Assembly: GCA_018817035.1 (NCBI GenBank)
Contig: JAHIUV010000080.1
Span: 1-7,549 of the forward strand
Source: Candidatus Omnitrophota bacterium
GTDB lineage: Bacteria; Omnitrophota; Gorgyraeia; Gorgyraeales; Gorgyraeaceae
Reading direction: 5' to 3'
DNA length: 7,549 bases
A model generated the notes under the pieces. The model was not told the DNA's origin, ran no database searches, and saw only the letters and a list, made by a program, of their open reading frames with translations. Numbering within the stretch: the stretch's first letter is position 1; each line of letters opens with the position of its first letter. The translations under genes were made by a program, and so were the position numbers. Positions 5,167 through 7,549 of the stretch are shown here, one piece after another.

Positions 5167-6180
5167 ATGTTAAAAGTAGGAATAATGGGCGCGAGCGGTT
5201 ACGCCGGAGAAGAGCTCCTGAGGATATTGATAAAACATCCCGGGGTCAAGATCACGGCGCTTGCCGCAAAAATAGATACTACACCTATATATAAACTATA
5301 TCCGTGGCTAAAAGGCATGCTTGACCTGGAGTGCGGGGACATGAAGGCCGAAGAACTCGCGGAAAAATGCGATTGTGTTTTTCTCGGGCTTCCGCATAAA
5401 GTCTCAATGGGGTTTGCTCCTGTATTTTTGAAAAAAGGTAAAAAGGTAATAGACCTCAGCGCTGATTTCAGGCTCAGGGACGTAGGTGTATATGAAAAAT
5501 GGTATGTAAAACATGAATGCCCTGAGTATATAAAAAAGGCAGTGTATGGATTACCCGAACTCTATAGGGATGAGGTAAAAAAGGCGGACTTAATAGCTAA
5601 TCCGGGATGTTATCCGACGAGCATTATACTGGGATGCGCGCCGTTATTAAAAGAAAGATTCGTTGATACAGAATATATAGTCTGTGATTCAAAATCAGGA
5701 GTAAGCGGCGCCGGCAGGGTGCCGACGCAGGCGCTGATGTTTACGGAACTCCAGAACAGTTTCAGGGCTTATAAGGCGAACGAGCACAGGCATATGCCCG
5801 AGATAGACCAGGAGTTAAGCTGTGTAAGCGGTAAAAAGATAGAGGTAAATTTTACACCTCACCTGGTGCCTATGGAAAGAGGTATATTAAGTACGATCTA
5901 TTTGAAGCTAAAAAAAGAGATAAGCGAAAAAAAAGCTCTGGAGCTTTATAATGATTTTTATAAAAATGAGTATTTCGTGAGGGTTATGGGCGAAGGTGTT
6001 TATCCTGATACAAAGAACGTCGTCAGGCAGAATTTCTGTGACATAGGCGTCAGGGTCTTCCCTGAGAGGTCAATGGCCATAGTGACGACGGCTATCGATA
6101 ATCTGGTGAAAGGCGCGAGCGGCCAGGCAGTGCAGAACATGAATATAATGTATGGGCTCAAAGAAAATATGGGGTTATGA
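5167..6180 (+). CDS. argC: N-acetyl-gamma-glutamyl-phosphate reductase
   Basis: The 337-residue protein catalyses NADPH-dependent reduction of N-acetylglutamyl phosphate to the semialdehyde, the third step of arginine synthesis. The Rossmann motif GASGYAGEELLRIL (8-21) begins just after the start. The VIDLSADFRLRD segment (94-105), YGLPELYRDEVKKADLIANPGCYPTS (127-152) with catalytic Cys148, SKSGVSGAGR (175-184) and the HRHMPEI motif (207-213) are all family hallmarks, as is TPHLVPMERGI (230-240). Length is near the usual 340-350, so it is the short form without an ArgB fusion. GGAGG (5157-5161) sits 5 bases before the ATG. argJ follows after 3 bases. It is distantly related to asd in the first operon but is plainly ArgC. 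Confidence 0.97.
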   Translation: MLKVGIMGASGYAGEELLRILIKHPGVKITALAAKIDTTPIYKLYPWLKGMLDLECGDMKAEELAEKCDCVFLGLPHKVSMGFAPVFLKKGKKVIDLSADFRLRDVGVYEKWYVKHECPEYIKKAVYGLPELYRDEVKKADLIANPGCYPTSIILGCAPLLKERFVDTEYIVCDSKSGVSGAGRVPTQALMFTELQNSFRAYKANEHRHMPEIDQELSCVSGKKIEVNFTPHLVPMERGILSTIYLKLKKEISEKKALELYNDFYKNEYFVRVMGEGVYPDTKNVVRQNFCDIGVRVFPERSMAIVTTAIDNLVKGASGQAVQNMNIMYGLKENMGL

Positions 6181-6183
6181 TTC

Positions 6184-7386
6184 ATGAAAGTCATTAAAGG
6201 CGGAGTCACGGCGGCGAAGGGATTTTTGGCGAGCGCCGTAAATTGCGGAATAAAGAAGAGCAAGAAAAGCGACCTGGCACTTTTATATTCTGTAAAGCCT
6301 TGCGCGTGCGCGGGGACTTTTACTACTAATAAGGTCAGGTCAGGGTCAGTAGAGCTTTGCGAAAAACATCTAAAAGGCGGCATGGCCCAGGCTGTGATAG
6401 TGAACAGCGGTAACGCGAATTGCTGCGTGGGTAAGGAAGAGATAATAGCCGCGGAAAGAATAACAGGTTTGACCGCCGCTGAAATAGGTATTGGTAAAAC
6501 AGGCGTCCTGATAGCTTCCACGGGTATCATAGGAAAACCTTTGCCTGTTGAAAAAATAACCGATAAGGTGCCGTTCCTGGTCAAGGCTTTAAATAGGAAA
6601 GGTTCCGGCGTGTTCGCCAGGGCCATAATGACCACGGATACCGCGCATAAAGAAATAGCGGTCACGCTTAGGCTCGGAGGAAAACAAATTATCATAGGCG
6701 GAGCGGTAAAAGGTTCGGGCATGATATGTCCTAATATGGCGACAATGCTGGCGTTTTTTACAACAGACGCGGCGATTGAAAAGAGCGCTTTAAAAGCCGC
6801 TTTCAAGGAAAGCGTGAGCAAATCTTTTAATAAGATCAGCGTTGACGGAGACATGAGCACGAACGACAGCGCTATTGTATTAGCGAATGGTATGGTGGGT
6901 AATAAACCTGTAAAAAAGGGAAGCGCTGATTACGCGAAATTTTTAAACGCGCTTAAGTTTGTCTCGACTGAGCTTGCCAGAAAGATAGTGCTGGATGGCG
7001 AAGGCGCGACAAAATTTGTGGAGATAATAGTAAAAGGCGCCAAACACGCGGGCCAGGCATCTAAGGTCGCTAGCCATGTCGCTGATTCAAACCTTGTAAA
7101 GACGATGATAGCCGGCGGTGATCCGAACTGGGGCAGGATCGCGGCAAGCGTCGGCTCGAGCGGAGCGGGAATAAACAAGGATAAACTCGATATCTATTTC
7201 GGTAAGATACAAGTGATGAAAGCAGGTTCAGGCGCCAAAGCTTCGGAAAAGGCGTTAAAGGCTGTATTTAAAAATAAAGAAATATCCATAACAATAGATC
7301 TGGGGTCAGGTAAAGCGTCGGACAAGGTCTGGACATGTGACCTGACAAAAGAATACGTAAGAATAAACGCGGAATACGAAACGTAA
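6184..7386 (+). CDS. argJ: Glutamate N-acetyltransferase / ornithine acetyltransferase ArgJ
   Basis: The 400-residue protein matches ArgJ length. It transfers acetyl from N-acetylornithine to glutamate, closing the cyclic arginine pathway; some members also use acetyl-CoA. The precursor cleaves itself before a threonine nucleophile, here Ala186-Thr187 in GSGMICPNMATMLAF (177-191). The oxyanion-hole Thr-Gly lies in ASTGIIGKP (111-119). Other landmarks are NSGNAN (74-79), MTTDTAHKE (149-157), DGDMSTNDS (221-229), DGEGATKF (271-278), GGDPNWGRIAASVG (311-324) and the ending LTKEYVRINAEYET. Whether it is bifunctional cannot be judged from sequence alone. The ATG is 3 bases after the argC stop with only a weak ribosome binding site, suggesting coupling. 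An argJ gene implies ornithine is made by the recycling route; argB and argD may lie beyond the window. Confidence 0.97.
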   Translation: MKVIKGGVTAAKGFLASAVNCGIKKSKKSDLALLYSVKPCACAGTFTTNKVRSGSVELCEKHLKGGMAQAVIVNSGNANCCVGKEEIIAAERITGLTAAEIGIGKTGVLIASTGIIGKPLPVEKITDKVPFLVKALNRKGSGVFARAIMTTDTAHKEIAVTLRLGGKQIIIGGAVKGSGMICPNMATMLAFFTTDAAIEKSALKAAFKESVSKSFNKISVDGDMSTNDSAIVLANGMVGNKPVKKGSADYAKFLNALKFVSTELARKIVLDGEGATKFVEIIVKGAKHAGQASKVASHVADSNLVKTMIAGGDPNWGRIAASVGSSGAGINKDKLDIYFGKIQVMKAGSGAKASEKALKAVFKNKEISITIDLGSGKASDKVWTCDLTKEYVRINAEYET

Positions 7387-7391
7387 AAGTA

Positions 7392-7536
7392 CAGTTCTCG
7401 ACTCCCCTCCTGAGGCGGGTCGCTCGAACAATATTTGGAAGGAAGCATCAATTGCTCCCGGCGTTGAGCAAGAATACTGAGGATGCCGACATTGCAAAAG
7501 AGAGGCATCAGTTCTCGACAAGCTCGAACGATATTC
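7392..7536 (+). repeat. Paired degenerate repeats after argJ (CAGTTCTCGAC … GCTCGAACRATATT)
   Basis: Two copies share both ends. CAGTTCTCGAC occurs at 7392-7402 and 7509-7519, and GCTCGAAC followed by RATATT at 7422-7435 and 7522-7535. The first copy has a 19-base, imperfectly self-complementary middle containing CTCCTGAG; in the second the two ends nearly touch. Between the copies, TTGCTC (7452-7457) pairs with GAGCAA (7466-7471). The 163 bases after argJ show no convincing gene and no T-tract terminator. Confidence 0.7.
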
Positions 7537-7549
7537 TTTAAACAAGCAT

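Noticed and set aside
6000..6860. Long minus-strand open frame of 286 codons opposite argC and argJ
   Set aside because: It lies antisense across two clearly conserved genes, has no recognisable domain, and is explained by their codon composition.
7194..7545. Minus-strand frames crossing the end of argJ and the terminal repeats
   Set aside because: They overlap conserved argJ sequence and read through degenerate repeats, with no ribosome binding site or domain to support them.

Overview
The window (7,549 bases, every supported gene on the + strand) is a compact piece of bacterial chromosome. It carries amino-acid biosynthesis genes, two ribosomal protein genes and a few small accessory genes. 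Frequent ATA and AGG codons, the leuB-type–asd–truA run, rplM–rpsI followed by argC–argJ, and the style of the S9 tail suggest an uncultivated lineage such as Omnitrophota. That placement is inferred from general resemblance, not from a search.

Bases 1-3812 look like one operon tail, with gaps of 4 to 57 bases: the 3' end of an isocitrate/isopropylmalate-dehydrogenase-family gene (leuB-like), asd, truA, a small cupin, a class II aldolase-family protein and a small membrane protein. Two of the gaps hold perfect or near-perfect hairpins without a T tract (662-684 and 2516-2555). The dehydrogenase and asd point to leucine-type and aspartate-family amino-acid synthesis. TruA modifies tRNA. The cupin, aldolase and membrane genes are packed together and may share a role that the sequence does not reveal.

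Bases 3813-4789 are the rplM–rpsI operon (ribosomal proteins L13 and S9). It is driven by a near-ideal sigma-70-type promoter with an extended -10 element.

Bases 4790-5166 (377 bases) have no gene but are the most structured part of the window: five hairpins in a row, two of them near-identical 65-base direct repeats. A canonical intrinsic terminator lies in the middle, and a consensus-like promoter for argC overlaps its 3' arm and T tract. The predicted argC leader RNA then carries two more hairpins, the last of which can fold in two mutually exclusive ways.

Bases 5167-7386 hold argC and argJ, two enzymes of the acetylated (cyclic) arginine pathway, 3 bases apart. The last 163 bases are non-coding and carry two copies of a degenerate repeat containing CTCGAAC, a word also found in the hairpin after the leuB-like gene. 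More arg genes may follow beyond the window.

Nothing here amounts to a clear new defence or mobile system. The best leads are the repeat and hairpin cluster before argC, and the dehydrogenase, which has unusual residues at positions normally used for catalysis and cofactor binding.
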